Assembly: GCA_030549495.1 (NCBI GenBank)
Contig: JAUIRK010001040.1
Span: forward strand, 434,001-498,000
Reading direction: 5' to 3'
Length of the DNA stretch: 64,000 nucleotides
Origin: Nectonema munidae
Lineage: Eukaryota > Nematomorpha > Nectonematoida > Nectonematidae
The first letter of the stretch is position 1, and every line of letters starts with the position of its first letter. The position numbers and the translations under genes were made by a program. Of the stretch, positions 24,679 through 38,100 are shown piece after piece. Below the pieces are notes generated by a model. The model did not search any database, was not told the DNA's origin, and worked only from the letters and a program-made list of their open reading frames with translations.

Positions 24679-25624
24679 TTAAAGAGTTAAAGCTAGTCTT
24701 CTTGGTTTTTTGCTAAAGTTCTTTAGGAAATCATCAAATGTAACTTTCTTGGTGAGTTTTTTCCCTTGAGAAAGAATGATCAAGTTTTCTTTTCTTTCAC
24801 TCAGCATCGATTTTCGTGAAGAAGTGAAAACTCTTTTAAGTGTTGAAAAACTTCTTTCACACGATGCTGTGCTGATGCCTATTGTTAAGCAGCTTAGAAA
24901 ATATACTGTAAAGTAAATAACATTTTAGTAAAAATATCATAATTACCAATATACAAAGAAAAGATCTCATTACAAACGGACTTGATGGGATATAATTCCT
25001 TCAAAATATCAGAAACTTCTATTCCTTGTGGTAAGTTCTTTCCCTCCAAAAAAGTTTTGATAACCTAGTTATGTCAAATATCAAAAATGATTAGGATAGA
25101 AAACGTATTATTCAAATGTTAGACTACTAAGCACTGAGAAGATAAAACATTTTCGTCAGTCTTTATTTCAAGAAGTAGACATAGTGGTTTGACTTTTTGA
25201 TAGATAAGAAAATTTTCTTTTGAACTAGGCATAAGGCAGTTAATAGCATTTATAATAGAAATGTTTTGATCTTCAAATCTAGAAAATTACAAAAATTCAT
25301 TAAGCAAAATTGTAATATATTATATTTTTACCTTTTTGCAATTTCCTGTATTACTGAATCAAAGCATTCGTAATATAATTTTCTTATTTTTGAAATTTCT
25401 GAACTATTATTATCAGAATTAGGCCTCATGGATGAATCAAATTCAAAATCATTGAATTTTTGAGGAACACTTTTTTTTCTTTGACTTCTAGTATGATCTG
25501 AGTGCATATTGTTTGAAATTTCTACAAATTTTTCAAACTCTGTTTCTTTATTTCTCTCTTCTTTTAGGAGGTTCAGAGTGGAGTCAAGCAAGCTTTTTGC
25601 TGCTACGATATTTGAGGAATTACT
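24679..25624 (-). CDS. Truncated hAT transposase gene with short introns
   Basis: Four minus-strand exons join in phase without a stop: 25624-25332, 25278-25128, 25064-24947, 24905-24679 (262 codons plus stop). Introns are 53, 63 and 41 bp, all GT-AG. The last two exons give VIKTFLEGKNLPQGIEVSDI and ASCERSFSTLKRVFTSSRK, the hAT C-terminal dimerisation signature in the style of ZMYM1 / P52rIPK-like proteins. The N-terminal half with the zinc finger and most of the catalytic core is missing. Only about 270 bp separate exon 25332-25624 from a hAT-like terminus at 25891, so this is probably an internally deleted element. A host gene derived from a transposon is a less likely reading. Confidence 0.7.
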
Positions 25625-26087
25625 CTAAAACATTAAGTTTGAATCAAATAAATGCTCAAAGGATTTAATAAAGACGTTCTTACTTGGAAAAAATTGTTCA
25701 AAGGCGTGAAAAGCTCTAAAATTTTATGGTTAAGTAAACAGACAAAAAGAATGTTTTTTCTTTTGATATTTTACAATGACTTGAAATTACTAGGAGGGGG
25801 GGCTTACTTTCAAGGAGAGGGGGGCTCACTTAATAAGTGGGGGGGGGGGGGGGGCTCAAGCCCCTAATTTTAATAGGACGCGCGGGCCCTGTCTAACACT
25901 CAAAGTTGTTACTAAGCTACCAACCAACCAATATTAAAAAAAATTTGTAGCTTGAATATCATTATTTTAACATTAAGCTGTCATTTTTAATGTGAAGATA
26001 TAAAAATCTTCTTTTCTTGTTTTTATTATAATCTTAAAAAATTTATTTTTATTTTATTTTAATTTGTTTTGCTTCTTTGTTAGAAAA

Positions 26088-26144
26088 ATGAATGATGAAA
26101 TTGATATTTATGCATATGATTTGGAAAACGAATTTACTGCACAG
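26088..26144 (+). CDS. CPSF6: CPSF6 exon 1 (start codon)
   Basis: ATG at 26088; encodes [19 protein letters not shown], comparable to human CPSF6 HIDIYADVGEEFNQ. The donor is CAG/GTATTA. A pyrimidine-rich AG at 26081-26082, six bases before ATG, suggests a 5' UTR intron ending there. Confidence 0.85.
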
Positions 26145-29100
26145 GTATTATATCTAGTTTGTATCATTGTAAAATAATATTTTCTTTTACTATTGAATAA
26201 TTTGTTCAAACAAGAACTGGACACCAATTTTGCTCTCATCCTTTATCAGTACTCGATAATGTATTAAATAATTTTGAAATCCCATATTCTAGAGTCAAGC
26301 TATGCTTTGTAAATGTTATTTTAACTGTTCTTTTTCAATTATAATTATTCCTTTTTAAAAAAAAGTTCAATCTTCAGTCCACAAATAATTTTTATGTAGC
26401 ATATGCATGTGGTTCTCCAACTACAATTAATCGAACGTCTATCTACATATAATTTTACTTTTTTTCTGTGAAAATCTTAGCGCTTTCTTAACTAAATATT
26501 TTCAGTTCTTCAGATTAACACATTTGTTCTAAAGATCTTATGTATATACTCCAAAGTATTTGATGTTGCTATTTATAACGTGTGTTATCTTTAATTAATT
26601 TGATCATATTTCCTTTTTTTAATAAAATTTTTGAGTAAATTTCACTTTAATAGTTTAATTACGTAATGCTCTTTTGTTTTTCGATTTGTTTACTTTAACG
26701 GATTTTCATTTTACCTCATTCTTTTTTTCAGGGGCGTGAGTAAGGTTGGTTAAGTACTGGGTTTCGATAAATCAAGGTCTTGGGTTCGATCCCGCATGAA
26801 GCCTACTTTCTCATAACTGGATACAAGCGGCACAATTGCGCTTTCTTGGCGAAAGCACTCATTAGTACCTTTCTGATACTAAACTGATACCGATGCTCAT
26901 TTGTATCTTTCCATAAACACTTCCATGCGAAGTGTTTGAGATGTACTCCTGCACATTAGGAATAAAAAGACGCAGTATTCCCATTCTCAGTCCATCCGTA
27001 GAATAACCCGTTTGAAAAATTAAATCTCTGCTGTGATTGAAGCAAAAAGAAAGATAATATGGAAGGGAATAATTGAAATGCCGATTTGATCCGTACATCA
27101 CTATCGAACATATATCTTTGGATTGCTATAATTAACATTTTTTCGATGAAACAGACGCAAGAATGACATAGTAGTCATAGATGTGCTAAGAGGTTTATTC
27201 TTAGATGTGTATATTGATGCCTTTTATTAACCCTTTCAGACATAATGAGACACTAGCGTGCCAAAAATCGTCTTCTTGAGTTATATAAAAACTCATTGAA
27301 AAAGAAAGTAGACGATAGAAAACGAATGCCTGAACGGGTTAAGAGTATTTAGTTGAATGCTTTAACCACTGCCAATCATATTGATTGTAATCTCCATAAA
27401 CAATAAGTCAGATTATATCGGTCTGATGAATACACTTCTTCTTCTTCTTTTGCAGCTTTACCCATTTCTATATGGGATCGCTGTTTGCGATGAGTATCTT
27501 CCATCTTCTCCTGTCCAAAGCCAGTTCGCAGTCTTTTTTCAAGTCAATCTTCTTCTTCCTGCCATCAGCTACAACACAATCCATCCATCTCATCTTTGGT
27601 CTTCCCCTTCTTCTTTTGCCTTCTACATCTTGCTCCATCATCTTTCTCTCAATACTTTCTTCACCTTTTCTAAAGACATGGCCAAACCATCTCAAGCGCT
27701 CTTCTTCCATCTTATTCCCCATTCTTGTGACTTTGACACTTTTCCTAATTACTTCGTTCTTTATTCTATCTTTTCTGTTCACTCCACTCATCCATCTTAG
27801 CATCTTCATTTCAGCAACTTCTAATTTCTTTCCATTGCTTTTCTTTACTGCCAAGGTCTCCAGTCCATATAGCATAGCAGGTCTTATGACTGTTTTGTAA
27901 ATTTTTCCTTTAAGTTTGATAGGCATTTTTCTGTCACAAAGTACTCCTGAAACATCAGGCCAATTTTTCCAACCTGACTGAATTCTTCTATTTATCTCCA
28001 CATCTTCTCTGCCATTTTCCATCATAGTTGAACCAAGATATCTGAAATTTTTTACTCTTCTTATTACTTCTCCCTCTATCTTTAAACCTTTCATATTATC
28101 GTCAATATCATCATGTACATTCCTATCATTCATCACTAGAATAGGTCTGATGAATACACTACTGATGTAATATGTATTAGAAGTCTTGTAGTCCATTTTG
28201 AAAATATTATTCTCTTGTATTTTTTACTAACACAAAATCTTTTTCAGATACGTGTGATGAAATGAGTTTGATTTTATTTAACTTGAAAATATGAAGCTTC
28301 GACTCAAAAAATCAGCAAACTGAGAAATATTTAGAGATGCCCTTTTATGATTAATAGAAACATCGCTAGTGTCACGCCCTCGTGCATAATTAACCGTAAA
28401 TAATGTAAAATATAAAACCTTGACAACACCCCTAGTTTTTTCGAAACCTCAATCCATCACTAGAATGACTGCATACTATTGAAAATACATTTTTAAACTA
28501 TTAAATGCTGTGCTTATTTTTTAAATTCTATAATAAAGTTTGAAAACAAGTCGGCTCTAAATGTTTAATTTTTTTCTTTCGTTATAATGCGATTTTAGAG
28601 GTGAGAAAAAGAGTGACCAAGTATAATATTAAAAATTTTATCGCAATCCCATTAACGCCCAGAGTCGACTATAGTCGACTTTACAAAAATAAAATCGTCT
28701 ACGTTTATCAAAGCTCTTTAATACAAATCTTCTGTTTTACATTCGATATCGTCTGATTATTCCGGTCGTTAACGGGTTAAAAAGAATAACAACGAGCGCT
28801 GTGGGATCAGAGTCGGGATTCTGGGATTTTAAAGAGATGGCTGTATTAAAATTTAATTTTTGAGATCAAGTGTTAAAAAAAGCAATGAAAAAATAGTTTA
28901 ATTTTTGTAAGCCTATGTAGTGGCGCTTCTTTTGTCTAAGTCCGAAGGATAAAGCAACCCTTTTATTTTTCCTATTATTTTGTGTATGTGTGTATCATGT
29001 ATATAGGTCCTATATTCATGCATATAGGATGATTGATTAACAACATAGGCGTGCATACAGGAAAATTATAAGATTACATACTTATTTCTGCATCTCGTAG

Positions 29101-32100
29101 ATGTGTACTATAAAAAAATTACAAAGTGATATATGATGATTACTTACATCTACATCTGGTATGATGAATATTGGTGATGATGGCGAAGAAAATTGATGAA
29201 GCAGAGCTTTTATTTTTCCTATTATTTTGTGTATCATGTTTATAGGAAGGCGTCTAAAGGAATTACCATATTCAGAAAAAAAGATATATTTTTTATTAAA
29301 TTTTAATATGAAAAATCACTTGTTCTATATTAATTTCTGTGCTTAACCCGTTAACGGCCAGAATAATCAGACGATATCTAGTATAAAGCAGAAGATTTGT
29401 AAAACATTAATAAACGCAGATGATTCACATTTTGGTAAAGTCGACATATGTCGACTGTGGTCGATAACCGGTTAATACCAGTATTATTTCAAAAATAATT
29501 TTATTAATTATTCACGGTGTTTTAAAAGTCGCTATTTTATAGAAAAATAAAGAAATGTAATTTTGGTTTCAAGTTTACAACTCTTTATAACCGTAACAAT
29601 GATAATAATCAGATAATAACTAATGTAAAGCAGAAGATTTGTATTAAAAAGCATGAATGCAGACGATTTTTGTTAATTAATTGTTTTTCCAATGTTTGGC
29701 AACTTCTGTTTCACCCTGCATGTGTTCCCAATTGGAAACACTGGGACTTATTGGCTTCAAATACCGAAACAGGAACATTTTTTTATTAACATAATTATTC
29801 TCAGCTTTAAGACTCACTTTTTCCCTATAAAGCCCCGTTCCAAAACACCCTTCCTCTTATAATTGAGATTATCAACTCAGATTATGATAATTTCCAAGTT
29901 TGCGTCGACCGAAAGTGTAGGAAAAAAAAATCAGTCATTTCCCTATAGGAAGAAAATAAGTAAAAACACAGATTTTTTTCCTATAAAATTATAAAAAATA
30001 CAGCTTTTTCTTACAAAATAAGGGAAAATACAATTTCCTTCCTACTAAATTTTTTTTCCTACATAATGACCAGATATTAATAAAACAACTGAGATGGCTA
30101 TATTTATTTAGACAGAATATGCAACTCTATTGTTATATATAAATATAAATTCACCTCTGGATAACTGGTAAAAAAATAATCGCCTTTATGAACGGTCAAG
30201 GAAAAAATAAGCAAATTTGGATTTTATTTACCCCTGAAACTTATATATATTTATAAACTAAAATTTTTATTATATTTATTAAATCAACACTTGCTTCTCA
30301 TATCATCCATTTTTTCAGAGAAGTAATCAAAATATATAATTTCATTGTTGCATTTATTTGCGTTTTATAAATGAATTAGGTATTCATTTTTTCATGAATT
30401 TTTGCTTCGAAAACCTCAAACTTTTATAAAAGGTACTTCCAGTATATGATTGATTTTGTGGATAATTTTCAAAGTATATAAAAGAATGAAGTATTTAATT
30501 ACGCCAATGAAATCATTTGAAGTTTCTACATTCACAATCATTCCATTTTAACGGCCATGATTAATGCCAGCAAGGTGGGGTGAGCCGCATCACCAAGGAT
30601 GACAATTAAACAAACTGCCTTAAGTAATCTTGCTTTTTTGTTTCTGGCTACGATCCTATCCATTTCTATATTCTATAATACCATTAACCCTTTAGTACAT
30701 ATTGGATATCGATTTTTGTAAAATCTTACAAATATTTTTGAAAGTGTTGTTCATTTAGCTTTCCTTGTACTAAAAAGTATATTAATAGCTTTAAAACATG
30801 TTTGAATAGATAATGGAAAAAAATTTTGAGATCATAATATCTAATGAAACAATTTTCTGACACTTCATACTGAAAAATTAAAACATTTATTCGGGAAAAA
30901 GTTTTTGAAGTCTCAATTTTTGAGATAGTGTAAAAACGAATCGAAATATCATATGATTAAAAAAATTGCTTGAAAATGTAAAAAAAATTTATTTTTGTTT
31001 TGTCTTAAAATTCTAATGTCCATTTTTGGATCATTGGACCGTAGACGTGTAGAGTTACAATGTTGATTGAGCAGGTCTGTTATTTATAATATATAAATGT
31101 ACTGTAAAAAATGTATATTTCAACCGCGATAAAAAACATTAATTCCGCACAACTAAACTAGATTTGTGCATTCATTACTCTACGCATGTACATTCAGCCA
31201 CCATGAGGCGTATGATCTATGCAAGCACATAACAGCACAACATTCCAATACTTGCATCACTTAAAGCAGCGGTTCTCAAACTTTTTGATCTAAGGTACCC
31301 TTTGGCTTAAAAAATTTTCTCACAAACCCCTACCATCCTGTTATCGAAAATATGATGCTTTTTAGTGTAAATCTTTCAGTGAAATATTTTTGATTGTACA
31401 ACAATCAAACTACTTTAACTCAATCAACTTTATTCAAAAACTAATAAAAAATAAAAAAAAATAAAATTATAACTTAAAAACACAAAGGAAAAATAGTATT
31501 TTTTGATTTTTCAACATTAACATCAATCAGTGTGAATGATGTGCCTGCTTTTTGGAAATAGTATGTTCTATCCTTGGTAGATTTTTGGATAAACAAAGGT
31601 GTAGGTCATGCTCCACATTTAATCTTGATCTATGTTTGTTCTTGATATTTAAAAGCGTAGAAAAACCTTGCTCACACAAGTAAGTACTTGTAAACATTAG
31701 AAAGGATTTAAAAACTACTTTAGATATAAAGGGGTACATATCACACATCTTAGACCAGAATGTTTTGAGAGAATGTGTTTCAACTGCATCTTTTGCAGTA
31801 GAGTCGTTTACCAACTCAAAAAATTCTTCTTGCATATCTTCTGCGAGAAGATTAACATCCATGATAAATGGATTTCTAATCAATTTCGATTCAATCTCAT
31901 TTAGTTTTGGAAAATAAGCATGTAGCTCAATCTGTTAAGCTACTAAATGGGATTTAACAAGCTTCGAAATTCCTCGTTTTTCTTTATATTCTCTTTTATC
32001 AAGCATTTCGCTAAGATGTTCAATCAAACATAGTAAAATTTCTATTTTCAATCCTTTCTCGATCTCAGTTTGTCCATGAAATCAATGACAGTTATTAACC

Positions 32101-35100
32101 TACCTTAAAGTGACAAATTAAATGAACTTAAACGTGAAAAATATCTGTTAAATGCGCAAGCTTTTGAAGCCATTGGTTGTCCTAAAGTTTTCATGCAAAT
32201 TCCATTGACTCCAACTTCTTATCTCGCATGAAGAATTCAGTAAGTTCTTTTTTTCAGTGATTCAACCCTTGCAATACATTTCCCCTCGACAACCAGCGAA
32301 CTTCAGTGTGATGGAGTACATTTTCTTCGTTGCTTCCAAATTCCTGGCATAAGAGTGAAAAGTCCTGTATTTTAGGCGCTAGATTAGATTGAGTTCACCA
32401 TGTGTACAACATCGTCAAGCACTGATTTTAAATCAGATGGGAGGGTTTTTGATGCCAACGCATATCGATGCAACATGCAATGAAGATGCTTTAATTCAAA
32501 AGTCACTTCCTCAAAAACCTGAACAATGAGCTAGCATTTCTGGTGCTCCCTCGGTTGTGATTGCACATACATTTCCCAAACTTAATCCTTCTTTTTGAAA
32601 AAACAATGAAACTTGGTTGAAAATATCTTCACCTTTTGTTGTTGATTTCAATGTTTGACAAAACAAAAAATTTCTCTTAAAATCTGGATCTTTGATATAT
32701 CTTACAAATACAAGAAGTTGAGCACATGAAGCAGTATCAGTCGACCCATCAAGTTGAATTGCCAAATTTCCGAAAGCAGAATCTTTTATTTCTGTAATTA
32801 CCTGTTGCTTTACATCAGACTATCTGCTATTCGTCGATAAACAGAATCATTTGAAAGAGGTATTGCTGAAACCTTCTGAGCAGAGTCCCTTCCGGTGAGA
32901 CAACTTATTATGTCTTTACAACAAGGAACTATCAATTTCTCTGCAATTTTATGGGGCTTTCCTTCTTGTGCTATTCTTAATTAATTATACCATATAAGAT
33001 GCACGTAAGCCGGCTTCTTTAAACTGAATAAGAGGTCGTGAAGAATGAAACCGTGTTTTTGAAAAATGCAATATTTTTGCCGTTAAAATTAGTATGCCAA
33101 CTATTTAAATGGCGTTTCAAAAAAGCAGGCTTCATGCACTCCACTGATAAAACTTTGTGACATATTACACACTGATGGAAATCTATGCTATTTTTATTGA
33201 GAAGTGTATTGCCAAATTGAATGTATCTCTCATCATATTGTCTTTTACTCTTTCTTTCGGTATTGAATTCATAAATCCAAAAATAACCTAAAAATCATAA
33301 AAGGATCAAATACATCAAAAAATTAATTCATATTAGTTCTTAACATTTATTCATCTTTAAAATCTTGAAAAATATTTTTACCAATCAAATCAATTTTTGA
33401 TAATAAAAAAAATAAATGCGCGCACCCATTTTAAAATTTAGTTTGACGAAATTTATAGCTCTTGGAACACTGAGACAAAATAGAATTTTAAATTGCCCTT
33501 TGTTAGATGTTGAAAAATGGAGAAAAAAACCAGAGGTTCATATGACTTTGCTTCCGATGATGAAGTTATTTTTTTGAAATGCTTGGATTCTAAGTGTGTG
33601 AGTATTGGTAGTACTTTTTCAGGGGTTTTGCCGTTGAAGTCTGTTCAAAAATGGTCGAAACGCGAAAAGAAAAAAATAAGTGTTACTCAGCCATTTTTAT
33701 TTTATGTGTATAATAAAACAATGGCAGGTGCAGATTTGGCTAATTTTTTAGTCAATAAGTATAGATGTACTATAAAGTCTAAAAAGTGGTATTGGCCTAT
33801 TTTCACTGACTTCATCGATACTTCACTTGTGAATTCATGCAGAGTGAAGAATGCATTTGATAAAAATGTAAATTTGTTGACATTTAAACAAGAAATCACT
33901 TTGTGTTACTCTCGATACCTGCTCCTTCAAAAAGATTGCCCCAAGAAGTCATGCGCCATGAGTATGTGGTCATTATATTATTACTAAACAAAAGCAAAAA
34001 ACACGACAAAAGACTGTTTAAAGTATGAAATTTCTTTACACGACAAATCATTTATTTCTTTTCACGAAAAACCAAATTTTTGATGAAATTTTTTCTCTAA
34101 AATTTTCCTATTGATCCAATTTCTGACATAGAGAAATAATAAGTAAAAAATTTTTTGTTAATAAAAAATAATTTAAATAGTATAAAAAATTTCAATTTTA
34201 CTTCTACAAGTTTTTGGGATTAAACGGGTTGATAATAATCTTCGTTCTCTTTTCAATTCCTTTTCTTTTTTGTGCACCAGGATGAAGATTTGAAACCGAC
34301 TCAAGATGTAGATCCTTATGACTCCTTCTCCAACAATGATTCTGAAGACAAAAGGAAAGAAGATGTAAAATAGCGCGTATCTTTTTGCAACAAATGATTT
34401 ATTTCCTGCTATTTAGGATAGCGTGCTTCTTTCCTCCACTAACAGTGACTTGAAAAAGATAGGAGAGGCAGTTAATGCCATTTCTCACTCCCTGAGTCTG
34501 AGGGAGGGGCGATTGAATCCTGGAAGGCGCTTTTCCCTCTACATCGGCAACCTGACTTGGTGGACCACAGATGAGGACATCATGGCTGCGTGCTCAACAC
34601 TTGGTGTCACAGACGTCATAGAGATCAAGTTCTACGAGAACAGAGTGAATGGGCAGAGCAAGGGCTTTGCCGCTGTCCACTTTGCCTCCAGCGCCTCTTC
34701 TCGACTGGTCGTTGAAAAGTTGTCTACCTTGTAGGATTCCTTTAATGTTTACTCTTTCTTGGATGTGGTTGCCTTTTATTCTTATTTAAGGGATATCAAT
34801 GGACAGAAGCCCTCAGTTGTTGGATTCAATAAGCAGAATTTAACTCACTTAGACAATCAATCGAAGTCTATGATTGGAGGTGAAATATTGCTTCTAAAAC
34901 TTTCCAAAAACTATAATTTCCTTTGTTTTAAATTTTTTTATGTAATTTTTACGAATTCATCCCCTTCCACCAGTAAAAGAAAATGTCCACAAGAAACTGT
35001 CAAACACCAATTTTTAAATTAACATGCATACAAATATAATGCTATATATAACATAGTTAAATCCCATCGTTTTCAAATTAACTTGATTACATGATGAAAA

Positions 35101-38100
35101 TAGCCAATCAGGTGTCTAATTTAAAACTTTTGAGATTAGAATCGGAATTGGTAATAAGATACATATATTATACTGTCATGCGCCTCCAAATTCAAGATGG
35201 GGAAAATAAAACACGCGATTGTATCAATTCTGCCGTTGCAATCATTTTTGCATAAGTCCACACGCTTGGCCATTTCTTCTTCAGTAAAACTCTTAGTGCC
35301 ATTAACCCTTTGAAGACCACAACTTTGAAGATTAATCATCTGCTTTTTTGTCAACGGAATTTTATATGTTTAAAGCAGACGATTTTCATTTCTTGGCACA
35401 CCGATGTTACCCTGGTCTTCAAAGGATTTGATTATTGTTAATTCGTATGAATCTCATGAGTCTGCCTAAGGTGCTTTCGTTTAGACCTGTTCGAAGAAGA
35501 GACAAGTAAGTTCATAACAGAGGAGCTGTGTTCGACGTCAGAAGTTGTTGGTGGAATAAGTCGAAGAATGAAAGAGCCGCCTTGCAAAGACTTGAAAAAT
35601 GTATTTACAATGAAGGACTCTAGATGCGTTATATCAGGGGCGACCAATCTTCTATGGGGTACGCGCCAAATTGTTTTTTCGATTATGGTTCGTCAAAATT
35701 CTTTGTTCTTTTTACGACCAAAATAATCTTACAATATATATATTGTAAAGCTTACGCCTTAACCTCGAAAAGATTGGTATTAAAAATAAAACGCACCCGA
35801 TTTTCATTTTTATAAAGTCCTCAATAGTAACCGCATGTCGTTAAACCTGCTAACTAAATTTAATCTCAGCTCACACCCTATCATACGCCCAATCGGATGC
35901 ATCTAACACCCTTGACATATTTGGCTGATTTAAATGTGGTTTTTTCCGAATTTGGGGAAAATAAACAGTTCGACGACTTATACTCCCGATTGACTATTTC
36001 TATTCACTTTTTTATTCAAAATCTATCATAACTTTGAATCTGCATATGTATATGCATCATTCCAAGTGTCGTACATAAAGTAAGATTGCCATTTTGGTTA
36101 TATTTAAATTTTCAATCGAGCATGACGGAAATCAATTCACTTCCTGTAGGTATATCAAAATTGACATTAATATTCTTGCCATTTTTTTAAAATCCAGTTT
36201 ACTTCATTCAGTGTTTATTATCATCACCAAGTTATTTTTATCCATGTTTAATATGTTCTAATTTTTCAAAAAAAAAACATAAAATCATTCCTGCTACTTA
36301 GCTATGTGAATAAGGCCCTGTTTGTGCTATGTGAATAAGGCCTTGTTTGTTCTAAAAAATTTCCAGCTTATATGCGCGTAAAATTATTATTCACCTTTTT
36401 TTTTTGGCTATGCCTTTTCTTTTGAGATTTTAGTATTTCAGTGTATGCGTGTCTAATCTCAATATGTATGTATGCATGTTTATGTCTATGTATTTTTTGT
36501 GTCACGTGTGTATTAATAGAAATAAATAGAAAATTTTGTGTCGACAATGTCAAAAAGTGCATATGTATGTATCTACGATTGCGTTAACACTAAGCTTAAC
36601 TCATGCTTTTACACTAATTCTTCTAACCCCGCCAATATGTTTTCAAAAGTTTACACATTAAGGCCCATTTAGAAATGGATGATTGACTACTTGTCAACTA
36701 TTGTGCAAATTGAGAAAAAAAATTTAATTGTCCAAATCAGCGTCAGAGTACATTTTCATTAATAAAAAAGGTATTTATGAAAAACTATAATTAATTACTA
36801 ATAATTAAATTTATTTAAAAACTTTGAAAAACTTATTTTTTAACTTTTCTGCCGTGAACAAAGTCATAGATAGCTACACATAAAAATGGCTGCGATTGTT
36901 GAAATGATTAGTTCAATTCAATCTAACTTTTCACATGAATATCTTCTATCCATAGATCGTCACAAAAAGCAGAATCTTCCGAATTCATTGCAACCCCAAG
37001 CCACGCTTCTCAATTCATCGGTCGCAAGCTTGCTCCTTTCCGGTTCTCAACAACTTCCCGTTTTGAATCCTTCTCTTCGAATCTCACAGCCTCTTCCCCC
37101 CTTACGCTTTGATCACCAAATGGACTTATCTATGCCTCCTCCTTGTATGCATTCGTGTTAACTTTTTGTTCATTTATCATTTACCTTCTAACTTTTTAAT
37201 TGTATAATTTCTTTAAAGTTTTTATCTTTGTGATTGAAAGTTTTGAATTTTTTATATCGGTACTCAAAAATCACTTTTTTTTACAAGATCATTTTATTGT
37301 TTTAAATTTTTTTTTATCTTTTCTTCCATTTTTGTATATGCAATTTAAAGTATTTGTAACGTATTTTGTAAAAAAAAAGATTTGTTAATTATTCTCAACA
37401 TATGTTCATTATTTTTGTGGAAAATGGCATTTTATTTTTTTATAATTGTTTATTAATATTGTTTTTTATTGAAAGAATATGCTTGTAGTCTGTACATACA
37501 TGCATATATGTGTGTGCATATGTATGACATTTCACAAGGTATTATTTTTTAATTATATTTAACTGAGATGATATTATTAAGACAAGGCATTATTACTACC
37601 ACAACAACAACAACCTTCTTCCACTTTCTAATAACCCACCTTTGTATTCCCTACCTTATTCTGATTTTGCTTCCTTTTTTTAATATCTTTTTTCATCAAT
37701 TCAATGACTCCATTTTTACACAATGTGACGAGAGCTTACATCCTTCATCGGTGCCTTTTTGCTTTCATGAACAAATGCCCTCGCATCGTATGTCTAAATC
37801 CTTTTATTGTTGTCTAAAAAATTTTGTGATTCCAATCATATTGTTTTCTTCCGATTTCCCTCGTCTTTCTTTTGATTAGAACATTTTGTTTAAAGCTTTA
37901 CACTGACAATTAATTTTTTTTAATTGTAGTAATTTTTTCATCTTGTATAACAACAGTTGGTTTAGTCGGGGTGTTAGTTCTTTATAATTTTTAAAAGAAT
38001 TCGTTAGTTTTTTTCTTCTAACACATATCTAACATAGTCAAGTTGTAATGTACATTATGGAGATTAAAATTTTTGGGGGATATGACCAATAAGTATAGGT

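Larger units (their letters stand above)
24300..25891 (-). mobile_element. hAT element containing the spliced transposase fragment
   Basis: The right end, read on the minus strand, is CAGGGCCCGCGCGTCC, a CAGGG-type hAT terminus at 25891. A 16-base G run lies at 25839-25854. The left terminus was not found; 24300 is a guess from the repeat at 24336. No target duplication could be matched. Confidence 0.5.
30688..34228 (+). mobile_element. Possible piggyBac element interrupted by a hAT
   Basis: The left candidate end, CCCTTTAGTACATATTGG, follows TTAA (30684-30687). The right candidate end, GGGATTAAACGGG, stops at 34228 and is followed by TTGA, one base off TTAA. A piggyBac transposase tail lies just inside the right end (33517-33987) and a hAT remnant fills much of the middle. 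The two ends match each other only loosely, so these borders are an inference. Confidence 0.35.

Noticed and set aside
26735-26800. tRNA gene
   Set aside because: It has a good B box but no convincing acceptor stem, and the same sequence with the same non-tRNA body recurs at 50354 and 52880; called a SINE.
27381-27900. Plus-strand open frames of about 140 codons
   Set aside because: They are the complement of the minus-strand RTE ORF2 and carry no motif.
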